Source: Massariosphaeria phaeospora (taxonomy: Eukaryota; Ascomycota; Dothideomycetes; Pleosporales). From it: a stretch of DNA of 64,000 nucleotides. The first letter of the stretch is position 1, and the number at the start of each line of letters is the position of its first letter. The notes beneath the pieces were generated by a model. It made no database searches. It was not told where the DNA came from and worked only from the letters and a program-made list of their open reading frames with translations. The stretch covers positions 237,047-301,046 of the forward strand of contig JAADJZ010000039.1 of NCBI GenBank assembly GCA_011032825.1. Direction: 5' to 3'. Of this stretch, positions 10,412 through 19,631 are shown piece after piece. Position numbers and translations under genes: made by a program.

Positions 10412-12526
10412 ATGGACTCGACACACTCACCCTTAAAGAATGGCAGGCCCATGTTGATGTCCAGAGCCTCTTCATTTACCACTGCGAGCGAGTCTTTCCA
10501 TGCGCCTCCTCCACCATATAAATACACAAGTCACCAAGAATCAAAAACTGCCTACACTGGGGTCAAAATACATGAATCGACCGCTCTTTCATTAGTGGAC
10601 TCCGCTCGTGGGAGAACCGGCCTCTTCATCCCCCGCACTACTCTGCTTCTCATGGGGCCCCTCCTTCTCACTGCTGGTTATGCCATGATTGCGAGGTTTT
10701 ATCTGTGGGAAGAGGCCGAAAACGACATCGTGCCATATCAACCGGCCAACGCCAGAGCGGTGTTCTACACATGGTTGATTATGAGCATCTTCGTTCTGGA
10801 CTGGACGAAAAGCGCTTTATCGGGCTTCGAGGCTGCAGTGTTGATGCGAGAGAGAATTAGTGTGGATGAGGTTGAAGAGAGAAAAAGGAGGGAGCAAATC
10901 TTAGCGTGGCATGCTGATCATGCATGGGGCTCTTTCAGTGCCTGGGGAAAGGCTGTCCTAACGCTCGGGAAACATATCCTTAAGAAGGCTCGAGGGGATA
11001 ACGAAGTCAAATGGGACGGTCCGGGGCTACTCTGGTGGTATCTCGCTCTGATGGTATTTCTGTTCACCGCCCTCATCCCTCTCTCCGGACTGTCCATGAA
11101 TCCAGTGGAGGTGCTTGTACCCTCCCGCCGACCCGTTCTCGTAATGGGACCCAACGAAACGACATTCGATATCCTCACGTCCAACGAAGCCGCGGAGCAA
11201 GCGAGCAACCGCTGGAGAACAAGAACTGTCACTACCCCCGATGAGCCAACAATTTTCTATGCGCCTCAAGAAGCGGCGAACGTTAGCACTACATGGTTCG
11301 AAGACCAGATACAAGCCGACTTCGTCTCTCGGATGAGCGTTCCGATAGCTAATCGCTCGAGGATGACCAACCAGACGGTCACGTTCTTCTCCGGTCCTAG
11401 AGTCGTAGAGCGTTTGCACGGTCGCGCTTGGGGACTCCTCGCAACCCTCTCCTGTATGCCTGTACATCCCTACAAAGACCTGCATCTACTCAATGTCACT
11501 GGAAAGGCTAATTGGACAAGCCTAACCAGCATAATGACATCGGAGGATTTTGCTACCTCTTCTGCGCAGTTCGGTGAAGGGCTTTTCCCTGTGCATTCCA
11601 AGGGAGGGGAAACCTTTGGCGTACAATGGAATTACATCATCGCGACAGACGGTTATGTAGAGGGCGTCAAAGCTGACTACGGCAACGCTTCGGCTCTTCC
11701 TCTGAAGGGGAAGGTAGAGGTAGTCCTTTGGCAAGGCTATACCAACGAAAGCATGCCAGACCAAACGTTCCGCGAAATGTCGAAGCACCCTTTTGTTGTT
11801 AATTCCAATACTTCGTCTCCTTCGACGACACCGTTCCTTGGATTTGGCGTCCGCTGTGATATCACCTCCAGCGCGGGCACTGCATTACTGTCTGGATCAA
11901 AGCGTACGTACTCTAACTTCCAGAAGCTGCCATCGAAACTTGCATACAATGCGGCTGGAGTTAGCTCTCAACTATTAGAGTGGCCCGGAATTCTTTCTCT
12001 ACAATCGTTGGTTTTTGAGGCTTTCACCACTCTGACTCCAGGATTCATGAGTCCACCAAAATGCAAACTGCCCAGCATCTCGTGCAACCCATGGATGGGG
12101 GCAAATCGGGCCACTGGCGGCGTGCCCGTATTCAACCCACGACAGAATTTGTCGCCTAATAGCTCTATTGGTGGCACTATGCAGTACCCAACCATCGATC
12201 CAGAGCGCATGAGTCTCGCCATGTACAAACTATTTGGCGAGACAGCGATCGTGGTAATGGCCTCTACTCCCGATAATTGGATCTCGACGCCCAACTCCTC
12301 GGCCGGAGATCCTGGCCTTGGGCTCTTTGGATTTGAGCGCGCGGACGACCTGACGCCTGGTAGCGTGCCGCCAACGTTCATTTTGGTTATGTTGTGCCTT
12401 TGGTCGTTGGCGGTTGTGATTCCACCGATAGCCATTGGTATGTTGTGGAAAAAGAGGGAGGTCGAAGTTGTCGATGGAAATTTGCTGTGGAAATTTGGAA
12501 TTGAGCGGGGGCAGGAAATAAGGTAA
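10412..12526 (+). CDS. Large fungal membrane glycoprotein of unknown function
   Basis: A single uninterrupted frame of 704 aa. The N-terminal 70 residues are Ser/Pro-rich and probably cytosolic. Hydrophobic segments lie at about 76-97, 116-137, 206-228 and near the C-terminus at about 658-682, giving four predicted membrane spans. Between the third and fourth spans is a roughly 430-residue loop carrying many Asn-x-Ser/Thr sequons and few cysteines, which suggests an extracellular or lumenal glycosylated domain. A short basic tail (KKRE) follows the last span. This layout is common among uncharacterised Pezizomycotina membrane proteins. I recognise no catalytic motif and assign no function. 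The chosen start is the first Met of the frame. No intron is needed. Confidence 0.75.
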   Translation: MDSTHSPLKNGRPMLMSRASSFTTASESFHAPPPPYKYTSHQESKTAYTGVKIHESTALSLVDSARGRTGLFIPRTTLLLMGPLLLTAGYAMIARFYLWEEAENDIVPYQPANARAVFYTWLIMSIFVLDWTKSALSGFEAAVLMRERISVDEVEERKRREQILAWHADHAWGSFSAWGKAVLTLGKHILKKARGDNEVKWDGPGLLWWYLALMVFLFTALIPLSGLSMNPVEVLVPSRRPVLVMGPNETTFDILTSNEAAEQASNRWRTRTVTTPDEPTIFYAPQEAANVSTTWFEDQIQADFVSRMSVPIANRSRMTNQTVTFFSGPRVVERLHGRAWGLLATLSCMPVHPYKDLHLLNVTGKANWTSLTSIMTSEDFATSSAQFGEGLFPVHSKGGETFGVQWNYIIATDGYVEGVKADYGNASALPLKGKVEVVLWQGYTNESMPDQTFREMSKHPFVVNSNTSSPSTTPFLGFGVRCDITSSAGTALLSGSKRTYSNFQKLPSKLAYNAAGVSSQLLEWPGILSLQSLVFEAFTTLTPGFMSPPKCKLPSISCNPWMGANRATGGVPVFNPRQNLSPNSSIGGTMQYPTIDPERMSLAMYKLFGETAIVVMASTPDNWISTPNSSAGDPGLGLFGFERADDLTPGSVPPTFILVMLCLWSLAVVIPPIAIGMLWKKREVEVVDGNLLWKFGIERGQEIR

Positions 12527-12650
12527 GCAGTCGGAACCCCACATCGGCATCCTGAAGCTCCCCACATCTCACTATATCAGCAGCTCATCGCTCACGTAAA
12601 ATTTACTATCTACTTTTCTCACTGTTCCTGGTACTGGTTCATTTTTAACT

Positions 12651-13911
12651 ATGGCGTTTGACGATTTTCAAGAGAAGATTACACCCAACGTACGTACGGC
12701 CCCACATCCTGGCTGCCATATCTCGTCTTACACAAAACATATCATCTGCAAGAATCCCCACTCTCCATTCAAAGACTAAAACCTTCTAGAATCCTAGTCG
12801 CGAAACGTCTCCAAATCGCGGCGCCTCATTACCACAGGAAGCTGCTATTGGCCCCGACCGCAAGTCTCTCCACGACTGGCAAAAGATAAACAACATCGAT
12901 CGAGATGCGCAAATTAAGCTCAAACGTGTATCGCACATGCGGTATCAACATCCCGATCTTGCTGAGATTACGACATTTCTGAGAAATTTTGGCATGAGCG
13001 TCGTGAAGAAAACCGACGATAAGAGGTGGTACAAAGGTTACGGACCGGACCAATACGTCTATTATGCGCAAAAAGGCGAGAAGAAGTTCCTCGGGGGTGC
13101 GTACGAGGTGCAAAGTTTTGCTGAGCTAGAAAAGTACGCTGCGAATCTATATCTCGCGTTTGTACAAATACTCACAGGATGACCATATAGAGCGTCGAAG
13201 ATTGCCGGTGCCACTCAGATCGAAGAGCTCACTGAAGCTCCCGGAGGCGGCCACCAGGTTACTCTCTACGACCCAGAGGGCTTTCCCGTTGTTCTCATCT
13301 ACGGTCAAGAACCTGCACCCCCCGGCCCTATGCCCGAAATACTTGCAACCAACTACGAAGTCGAGAAACCGCGAGTAGCAAAGTTCCAAAGATTCAAACC
13401 CGGTCCTGCTGCGGTACACAAACTCGGACACTATGGTCTCTGCGTGACAGACTTCCCCGCGCAGTTACAATGGTACACTCGAACATTCAACCTCGTGCCA
13501 ACCGATTTTCTCTACGTGGACGAAGATAACGACCAGGCCAAGCGCCGCGACGTTGCCGCATTTTGCCATGTCGACATTGGCCAAGAATATACAGACCACC
13601 ACACGTTCTTCATGTCGAGCAACCCGAAAGCGCATGTGCATCACTGCTCATTCGAAGTGCACGATTTCGACACGCAGAATCTGGGTCATGAGTGGCTGGT
13701 CAGCAAGGGGTATAAGTCGGTGTGGGGTGTTGGAAGACACATTCTGGGTTCGCAGCTGTTTGACTACTGGTGGGATATCAACGGTAACATGATCGAACAC
13801 TACACAGATGGCGATCTGGTTAACGAAGATACGCCTGTGGGCTGGGGCGCTGCTGGCGACGAGAGTCTCGCGGTCTGGGGACCCGAGGTTCCGAAGTGGT
13901 TCCTCGACTAA
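12651..13911 (+). CDS. Type I extradiol dioxygenase-like enzyme (VOC/glyoxalase superfamily)
   Basis: Three exons, 12651-12689, 12838-13133 and 13191-13911, encode 351 aa. The introns are 148 and 57 bp; the second is placed so that the coding sequence joins at a split Lys codon. Two vicinal-oxygen-chelate halves are visible: an N-terminal half (residues about 40-150, with YDPEGFP) and a catalytic C-terminal half. The metal triad expected for type I extradiol cleavage enzymes is His192 (in KLGHYG), His263 (in HHCSFEV) and Glu314 (in NMIEHY). The family opens catechol-type rings using Fe(II) or Mn(II) and O2. There is no signal peptide, so it is probably cytosolic. It is the last gene before the transposon nest, with an O-methyltransferase on the other side. 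The substrate is unknown. A glyoxalase-like role without ring cleavage is the alternative. Confidence 0.85.
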
Positions 13912-14263
13912 TCAAGGGGTGGGGAGCTGTACTTTCGAGAGATGTGGTGGAGAGGGAATGTATGAAAGTGAGGTTAGTTGAGTTGGCCACCCAGTACGTT
14001 CAACCAAGATGTGTATACCAGGCGCAATGCTACTCAAACTTTTTCGCGCTATATACATCCCGTTTAACCCTACACCTTGGGTACTGTCAGATCACATGGC
14101 TAGAGCGGTCCACTCTAGAGTGCAGCCCGGCTGAGGTTGCGCGCCCACTTGGCCGAGCTATACGCTCGTCTACTCGCGCGACGCACCAACTCGCGTTATT
14201 TGTTTAGCACTGGGAGCTAAATCTCTATCTAGCAGAGCTAGTAGGTCTAAACGGTCGTTTGAC
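13912..14263. other. Intergenic region
   Basis: It holds the 3' flank of the dioxygenase gene and the approach to the transposon nest. A short open frame at 13896-14207 overlaps the upstream gene and looks fortuitous. Nothing else is seen. Confidence 0.5.
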
Positions 14264-14369
14264 GGCACTTGTTAACGCGCCCCCCAGTTAACTAATTAGG
14301 TAAGTAAAAAGCCTAGTGTGTATTGACAACCTCATAATCTAAGGCAATCTGTTATTTTTTTTTAAAGAC

Positions 14370-14431
14370 GACTCCTCGTTTTCTGAAGGTGATTCCTCCT
14401 TTTTTGAACAAGATTCCTCGTTTTCTGAAGA
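14370..14431. repeat. Short tandem repeat, about three 21-bp units
   Basis: Units begin at 14370, 14391 and 14412 and share the pattern GAYTCCTC followed by a T-rich stretch and TGAA. They lie in the left arm of the outer shell of the nest. A degenerate fourth unit may follow at 14432. Confidence 0.75.
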
Positions 14432-14633
14432 AATTCCTTCAATTTCAAACGCTTTGTCTTGACACGAACAAAATGTTTTAATACCCTTTTAGTAGCTGTA
14501 TAGAATGTGGGTTAGAGGCAGGCACACGCGCCACGCAAAATTCCCCGCACACGCAAAAAATCGCGCATCACTTCAGATGAATGCGCACCCACCACACTGC
14601 CTTTTTACGACCTGATTTCTGTATATAATTAAT

Positions 14634-15737
14634 ATGGCTGATTATGACAATCGATTACCACATGATACACCTAAAAAAGCGAAAGTTCAAGGTGCGATTG
14701 AGTATATGGAGGCCCGCGAGATTGCTCACTCAAAGGAGGACGTTTTCCGCTACTATGAAGTCTCCCATCGCCAGGGATGGGCAATGATCTCTAAGGGCAG
14801 CGCCGATAGGCGTCACTATAACTAGGAGGGTGAAGAGCGTAGGGGTAGGCCTCGTAAGCTTACTGCAAAAGATATACGTAAGATGGATAAGATTATTCAA
14901 ACAGAAGGTTTTGAAGCGCGCTGTCTCACATGGGAGCAGCTAGCTTGGGAGGCTAGCATTGAGAGCGTACATGGCGATACAGTAAAGAGAGCTCTCGGCA
15001 GTATGAGCTATCATAAGTGTATTGCCTGCAGAAAAGAATAGTGTAACGAATTCTCTGCTAAAAAGCGTAAAGCTTGGGCAGAGGAGGCTCTCAAACAGCG
15101 CCCACAAAAGGAGGACTGGAGAATCGTACGGTTTTCAGATGAGGTTCACTTTGCTATTGGTTCCTAGGGCAAGGTTTACATTATACGGAAACTAGGCGAG
15201 CGTTACTGCGCCGATTGTATATAGCATCAAAACGATCTAACACTAGAAGAAAAGGAGCTCAAGAAAGTACACGCCTAGGCGGCCGTTGGCTACGACTTCA
15301 AATCAGCTCTCAAGTTCTACACTATCTCATCAAACAGCAACGGAAAAATGACCTAGCGGGCGTACATTAATCAAATCCTAGAGCCTATCGTCAAGCCCTA
15401 GATTAACAGCAAACAACGCTTTATATTAGAAGAAGATAGGGATTCTAGCCATGGCCCTAGACCTTCAAATATTGTACGCACCTAGAAAAGTAAACACAGT
15501 CTTAAGTACTACTTCAACTGCCCTGCTTCGCCTGATCTATTACTTATAGAGAATTGCTAGCAGCTACTTAAATAGTACATCAAAAAGTTTCCACACTAGA
15601 ATGAACAGGATACACGGGAATTGGCACTAGAAGGATAGGATAAAGTTACGCAGAGGTTTATTAATAAACGTATTAATCAGATGCTTCAAAGGCTTCAAGA
15701 TGTATTAGAGAATGATAGGCAGATGACTGGCTTCTGA
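14634..15737 (+). pseudogene. Tc1/mariner transposase with twelve in-frame TAG codons
   Basis: From ATG 14634 to TGA 15735-15737 the sequence stays in one frame of 368 codons, with no frameshift, but is interrupted by twelve TAG codons and by no TAA or TGA. The protein shows the Tc1/mariner plan: an N-terminal DNA-binding half, a first catalytic Asp in RFSDEVHF, a second in ILEEDRDSSHGP, and the third acidic residue in PDLLLIENC. The usual partner motif YDFKSAL is also present. Most TAG codons fall where the family has Trp, for example after VKP, after VRT and after IENC, while Gln codons (CAA and CAG) are intact. This suggests light RIP acting mainly on the template strand. The gene cannot make a full-length protein unless stops are read through. 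Confidence 0.88.
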
Positions 15738-15770
15738 TGGTGGAAATCTGGCGCCGAATTGACCCCTATA

Positions 15771-17906
15771 CAGTGCCCGTGCACCTCGTGCACGGTTTCG
15801 GGTCGTGCACGATTCTCAAAACCAACACCTAAACTTTACCTTACTATAATTCAACAACCACAATAGCTATGGATAAAGCGCTTGCAGCTATCGACGCGCT
15901 GAAACCAGGAGAAAAACTTGTATATAAAAAAATTGCTGATAAATATGGTGTTAATCGCACAACGTTGTCGCGCTGCCATCGCCTGATTACGCGCCCACGC
16001 GACGACGCGTACAACAACATGCGCGCACTCAACGTACAGCACGAAGCTGAGCTTGTCAAATATATCAAAAGCCTTACAGAGAGACGCCTACCACCTACAA
16101 GAGCAATGATACAATTATACGCCTCCAAGCTAGCAAAACAGGACGTCTCTGAGAGCTAGGTTACGCGCTTTCTAGAGCGCAATAAGGATGACTTAACATC
16201 TCGCTGGGCACCTGCCATGGATTCTGTACGCCACAACGCTGATTCCTCTGAGAAATACAGCTTGTATTTTCAACTACTCCAAGAGAAAGTCACTCAGTAC
16301 GATATCTGGCCTCAGGATACCTACAATATAGATGAAAAAGGCTTCGCAATTGGAGTGCTTGCAAAGTCAAAAAGAATCTTTAGCAAAGAGGCTTATACAC
16401 GTAAGCGTGTAAACTCAGCTCTCCAAGATGGCTCTCGTGAGTGGATAACGCTATTGGCGTCAATTTGCGCTGATGGCACCGCGCTGCCGCCAGCTATCAT
16501 CTATCCAGCTGCCAAAGGAGACGTACAAGCTGGCTAGGTTGAGAATATCGAGCCTAGCATCTATACAGTACATTTCACGACTTCTCCATCAGGCTAGACA
16601 AACAATAAGATAGGCCTTGCGTGGCTAGAACAAGTTTTCAATCGCTATACAAAGCAGAAAGCACGGCGGAGATAGCGATTACTCATTATTGACGGGCACG
16701 GCAGCCATGTAACGATCGATTTTATCAACTTCTGCGATAAGAATAGGATACTACTCTGTATATTTCCTCCGCATTCAACTCATACGCTGCAACCACTAGA
16801 TGTTGGATGCTTTAGTCCACTAGCATCCAACTATAGTCAAGAGCTCACAAAACACCTCCATACATCGCTTGGATGGATTCCAATCAATAAGAGCTACTTC
16901 TTCTTATTATTCTAGGGCGCCTGGAGCTCTACATTCAACGAGAAGCTGATACTCAGCTCGTTTGAAGCCACTGGCATATTGCCACTCAATCCAGACAGGA
17001 TACTCGATAGGTTCAGGCTATCAACACCAAACAGCTCAGGATCGTCAGAATCATCTACCTCAGTCTACTCAGGAGGCGATTGGCAGAAAATAGAGACGTT
17101 GATTAATAGATCTGCGGAGGATACGCACTCTAGGGAGACGCGCAAAGTAATGAGAACTCTCCACTACCTTGTAGCTCAGAACGAGCTTCTACACCATGAG
17201 ATGGCTGCTATAAAAGAAGCTCTACAGAAGAAAAAGCAGCGCTCTACAAAGCGTAAAGCTCTACCTCTACAGCAGCATCAGGAGTATCATGGAGGTGCTG
17301 TTTTCTGGTCACCTCGTGCTAAGAGAGAAGCAGAGAAACGATATGAGATTTTTCAACGCCTTGCACATGAAGAAGAGCTTGCAAAAGCTAATAGAAAAGA
17401 GCTTCAAAACAATAATAAGCTACTCAAGGAGAAGCTTGCAGAGGAGAAGCGTGTAGCGCGAGAGGCAGCCAAGTTAGTGCAAGAGAGAGAGAAGGCTAAG
17501 AAAGCTGAACAGGCAGCTGCGCGCGCACAAGAAAAACAGCGCCAAAAGGAGGAGAGAGACGCTCAAAAAGCTCTACAATTATTCCAAAGAGGCAAGAAGG
17601 TAGCTTCAAAGCCTTCTATTAAGCAAAAAAAGCGTGCGCGTCGTGCTGGAGGTGCTGGAAATAGTAAGTCGTCTGATGTGGCTGCGCCAGCTGCAGCGCC
17701 TACTGTCAACTCTCGCGGGCGCAAAATCACTCGGCCAGCTAGGTATATATAGAGTCATTTTATTGCAGAGATCTATAGAGTACTCCACTAAAAAATCTTT
17801 GCGATAATATTATTTGTACGTGGCTCTAGAGCCTCATATCCAGAATAGCTATTATTTTCGAAAATCGTGCACGACCCGAAACCGTGCACGAGGTGCACGG
17901 GCACTG
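15771..17906 (+). mobile_element. Pogo/Fot1-type transposon, 2136 bp, nested in the Tc1/mariner element
   Basis: The element begins CAGTGCCCGTGCACCTCGTG and ends with the exact inverse, flanked by TA at 15769-15770 and 17907-17908. The inverted repeats extend for more than 40 bases and contain an internal palindrome (GTGCAC repeated). It lies a few dozen bases after the stop of the mariner transposase, in the same orientation. It belongs to a different subfamily from the pogo elements in the AT-rich flanks. Confidence 0.92.
15869..17752 (+). pseudogene. Pogo/Fot1 transposase with five in-frame TAG codons
   Basis: One uninterrupted reading frame of 628 codons (terminal TAG included) contains exactly five premature TAG codons, at 16157, 16535, 16595, 16673 and 16913, with no other stops or frameshifts. 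Domains in order: a helix-turn-helix (IADKYGVNRTTLSRCHR, about residues 27-45), a CENP-B-type DNA-binding region, and a DDE domain with Asp in TYNIDEKGF, Asp in LLIIDGHGSH and the FPPHSTHTLQPLDVGCF motif. A long Lys/Glu-rich coiled coil (about 460-585) and a basic tail follow. At least three TAGs, those before VTRFL, before TNNKIGL and before GAWSS, sit at positions that are Trp in relatives; eight TGG codons survive. The element looks recently active and lightly mutated. Confidence 0.9.
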
Positions 17907-18157
17907 TACACTCCCAAAACACTATAAAACTGCCTCGTATAGAGCTCTGTACGTAGATTTACAGCTTCATCTAATTATTTGATCAAATGGCGCGAAAAAC
18001 CACGTCCTCATACAATTTTGGGTGGTGCAGCGGTTTGGTGAGCCATATCGTGTTTTTGGGTGTGCGGGGAATTTTGCGTGGCGCGTGTGTGGCAGGTTAG
18101 AGGCAGCGTTGGTGATTGGAGAGATCGCTTAAACTGGGGGGCGCGTTAACAAGTGCC

Positions 18158-18318
18158 CATGTATCGTGCGTACCGTACGACGGGAATGCCGCCATGAGTT
18201 GGGTAAACTTTGCGCGAATGCTCAAGGAGGCGTATCTATTTAACGCAGTCCATGTATTCTCACTTTCCATAGATACGCTCTTTCCTCTCTTCTATTCCCA
18301 CAATACCCGTCGCCAACA
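18158..18318. promoter_or_regulatory. Probable promoter of the O-methyltransferase gene
   Basis: Only about 160 bases separate the end of the transposon nest from the start codon. CT-rich stretches (18283-18296 and nearby) are typical of fungal core promoters. The nest therefore directly abuts, and may supply or disturb, upstream control sequences. Confidence 0.45.
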
Positions 18319-19631
18319 ATGGCAGCACCCTCGCGCATCGTCAGTCTGGCCACCTCCATTGAGCAAAACACACGCATCGTCGACACATACATCAACGAAA
18401 ACGGGCTCCCTTCCCCGTCTTTCGCCGCCTCAACACCGCCGGATATCCCACTACCGGCTGAGATCTCCAAAGCAAAGGATGAGGCGTTGGAAGCTATGGA
18501 CGAGCTGCAGGCGCTGCTTCTCGGGCCTATGAACAAGGTCGTTCATGATCTGATACATGTGGTAAGTTATATCTCGATGGAATCGAAAAGATCACGGGCT
18601 TTGACCTAATGATATGGTAGCCAACAAGCTTGACAAGCCTCCACGCCATCGCGAAGTTAGACCTAGCATCCAAGTTCCCACCCAATACTACCACCACGAT
18701 TGCGGAGCTCGCTCAAAAGTCCGGCCTGCACGAATCGGACTGCACCCGCCTCGTCCGCCACGCCGTAAACCACCGCCTCTTCACCGAACCGTCCCCCGGC
18801 GTCGTCGCCCACTCGGCCGCCACCTCGGCCATCGCCACCGTGCCCCTCTTCCGCGCCTGGATCGAAGAAGGCTGCGCCATCATGTGGTCCTCGGCCCCGC
18901 ACATCGTGCCCGCCATGCAGCGCTGGCCCGGCAGCGAAGAGCCCTCCCAAACGGCCTACAACCTCGCCCAGCACACGCCGCGCTCCTTCTTCGCCGACAT
19001 CGCGCACGACGCGTCGGGCGCGCGCGCGGCCCGCTTCGCCGACTCGATGAGCTTCTTCCAGGCGAGTCCCGCGCTGCGCACGCAGCTGCTGGTCGACAAC
19101 TACGACTGGAGCGCGTGCGGCGTCGTCGTCGACGTCGGCGGCTCGCACGGCGTGGTTGCCGCCGAGCTGGTGCGCCGGTACCCGAAACTGCGCGCCGTGG
19201 TGCAAGACCTGCCCGAGGTGATTGCCGCGGCGCCGACGGGCGTCGACCGCGTCGAATTCCAGGCGCACGACTTCTTCACCGAGCAGCCTGTCCGTGACGC
19301 AGACGTCTACCTGCTGCGCATGATCCTGCACAACTGGGGCGACGCGTACTGCATCCGCATCCTGCGCCAGCTGGTGCCGGCCCTCAAGCCCGGCGCTCGC
19401 ATCGTCATTAACGACCATGTGGTGCTGGAGCCGGGGGTGCTGAGTGCGTATAAGGACCGCCCGGTGCGCAGCTTCGACTTGGTGATGAAGGCGTGTTTTA
19501 ATGCGAAAGAGCGGGACGTCCATGATTGGACGAGCTTGTTGAGGGAGGCGGATGAGCGGTTCGTTGTGGCGGGAGTGAAGAGGCCGGAGGGTTCGCAGTT
19601 GCAGATTGTGGATGTGGCGTGGAGTGGGTGA
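18319..19631 (+). CDS. SAM-dependent O-methyltransferase (COMT-like, fungal secondary-metabolism type)
   Basis: Two exons, 18319-18561 and 18621-19631 with a 59-bp intron, encode 417 aa. An N-terminal dimerisation/winged-helix region (about 60-170, with ELAQKSGLHESDCTRLVRHA) precedes a Rossmann methyltransferase domain. The SAM-binding motif VVVDVGGSHG is at 249-258, followed by a PKLRAVVQDLPEV strand. The catalytic base is His318 in RMILHNWGD. A C-terminal DWTSLL...EADERF..V block is also typical of the family. These enzymes methylate phenolic or polyketide hydroxyls. Exon 2 is strikingly GC-rich, with codons ending mostly in G or C, unlike adjacent genes. With the dioxygenase across the transposon nest it could serve aromatic metabolism, but no polyketide synthase or regulator is in view. 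Substrate unknown. Confidence 0.9.

Larger units (their letters stand above)
14515..18097 (+). mobile_element. Tc1/mariner element (ends approximate), split by an inserted pogo element
   Basis: Inverted repeats with the core CACGCAAAATTCCCCGCACA lie at about 14531-14550 and, inverted, near 18057-18080. They enclose a transposase frame and a second transposon at 15771-17906. A 12-base direct repeat, GGTTAGAGGCAG, lies just outside both arms (14510-14521 and 18095-18106), with a TA dinucleotide inside each. The terminal bases of the two arms do not align exactly, so the true ends may differ by a few bases. Confidence 0.7.
14264..18157. mobile_element. Outer MITE-like shell of a three-level transposon nest
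   Basis: A near-perfect 26-base inverted repeat bounds the nest. The left copy starts GGCACTTGTTAACGCGCCCC at 14264 and the right copy is its inverse ending at 18157. Without the inserted elements the shell would be about 300 bp, with no coding capacity, which fits a MITE. The left arm contains about three copies of a 21-base tandem repeat (14370-14431). No clear target duplication is visible outside the repeats, so the exact ends or the class of the shell element remain uncertain. Confidence 0.6.

Noticed and set aside
14101..14180. Possible tRNA-like inverted segments
   Set aside because: No combination of acceptor stem, anticodon loop and T-loop consensus could be assembled.
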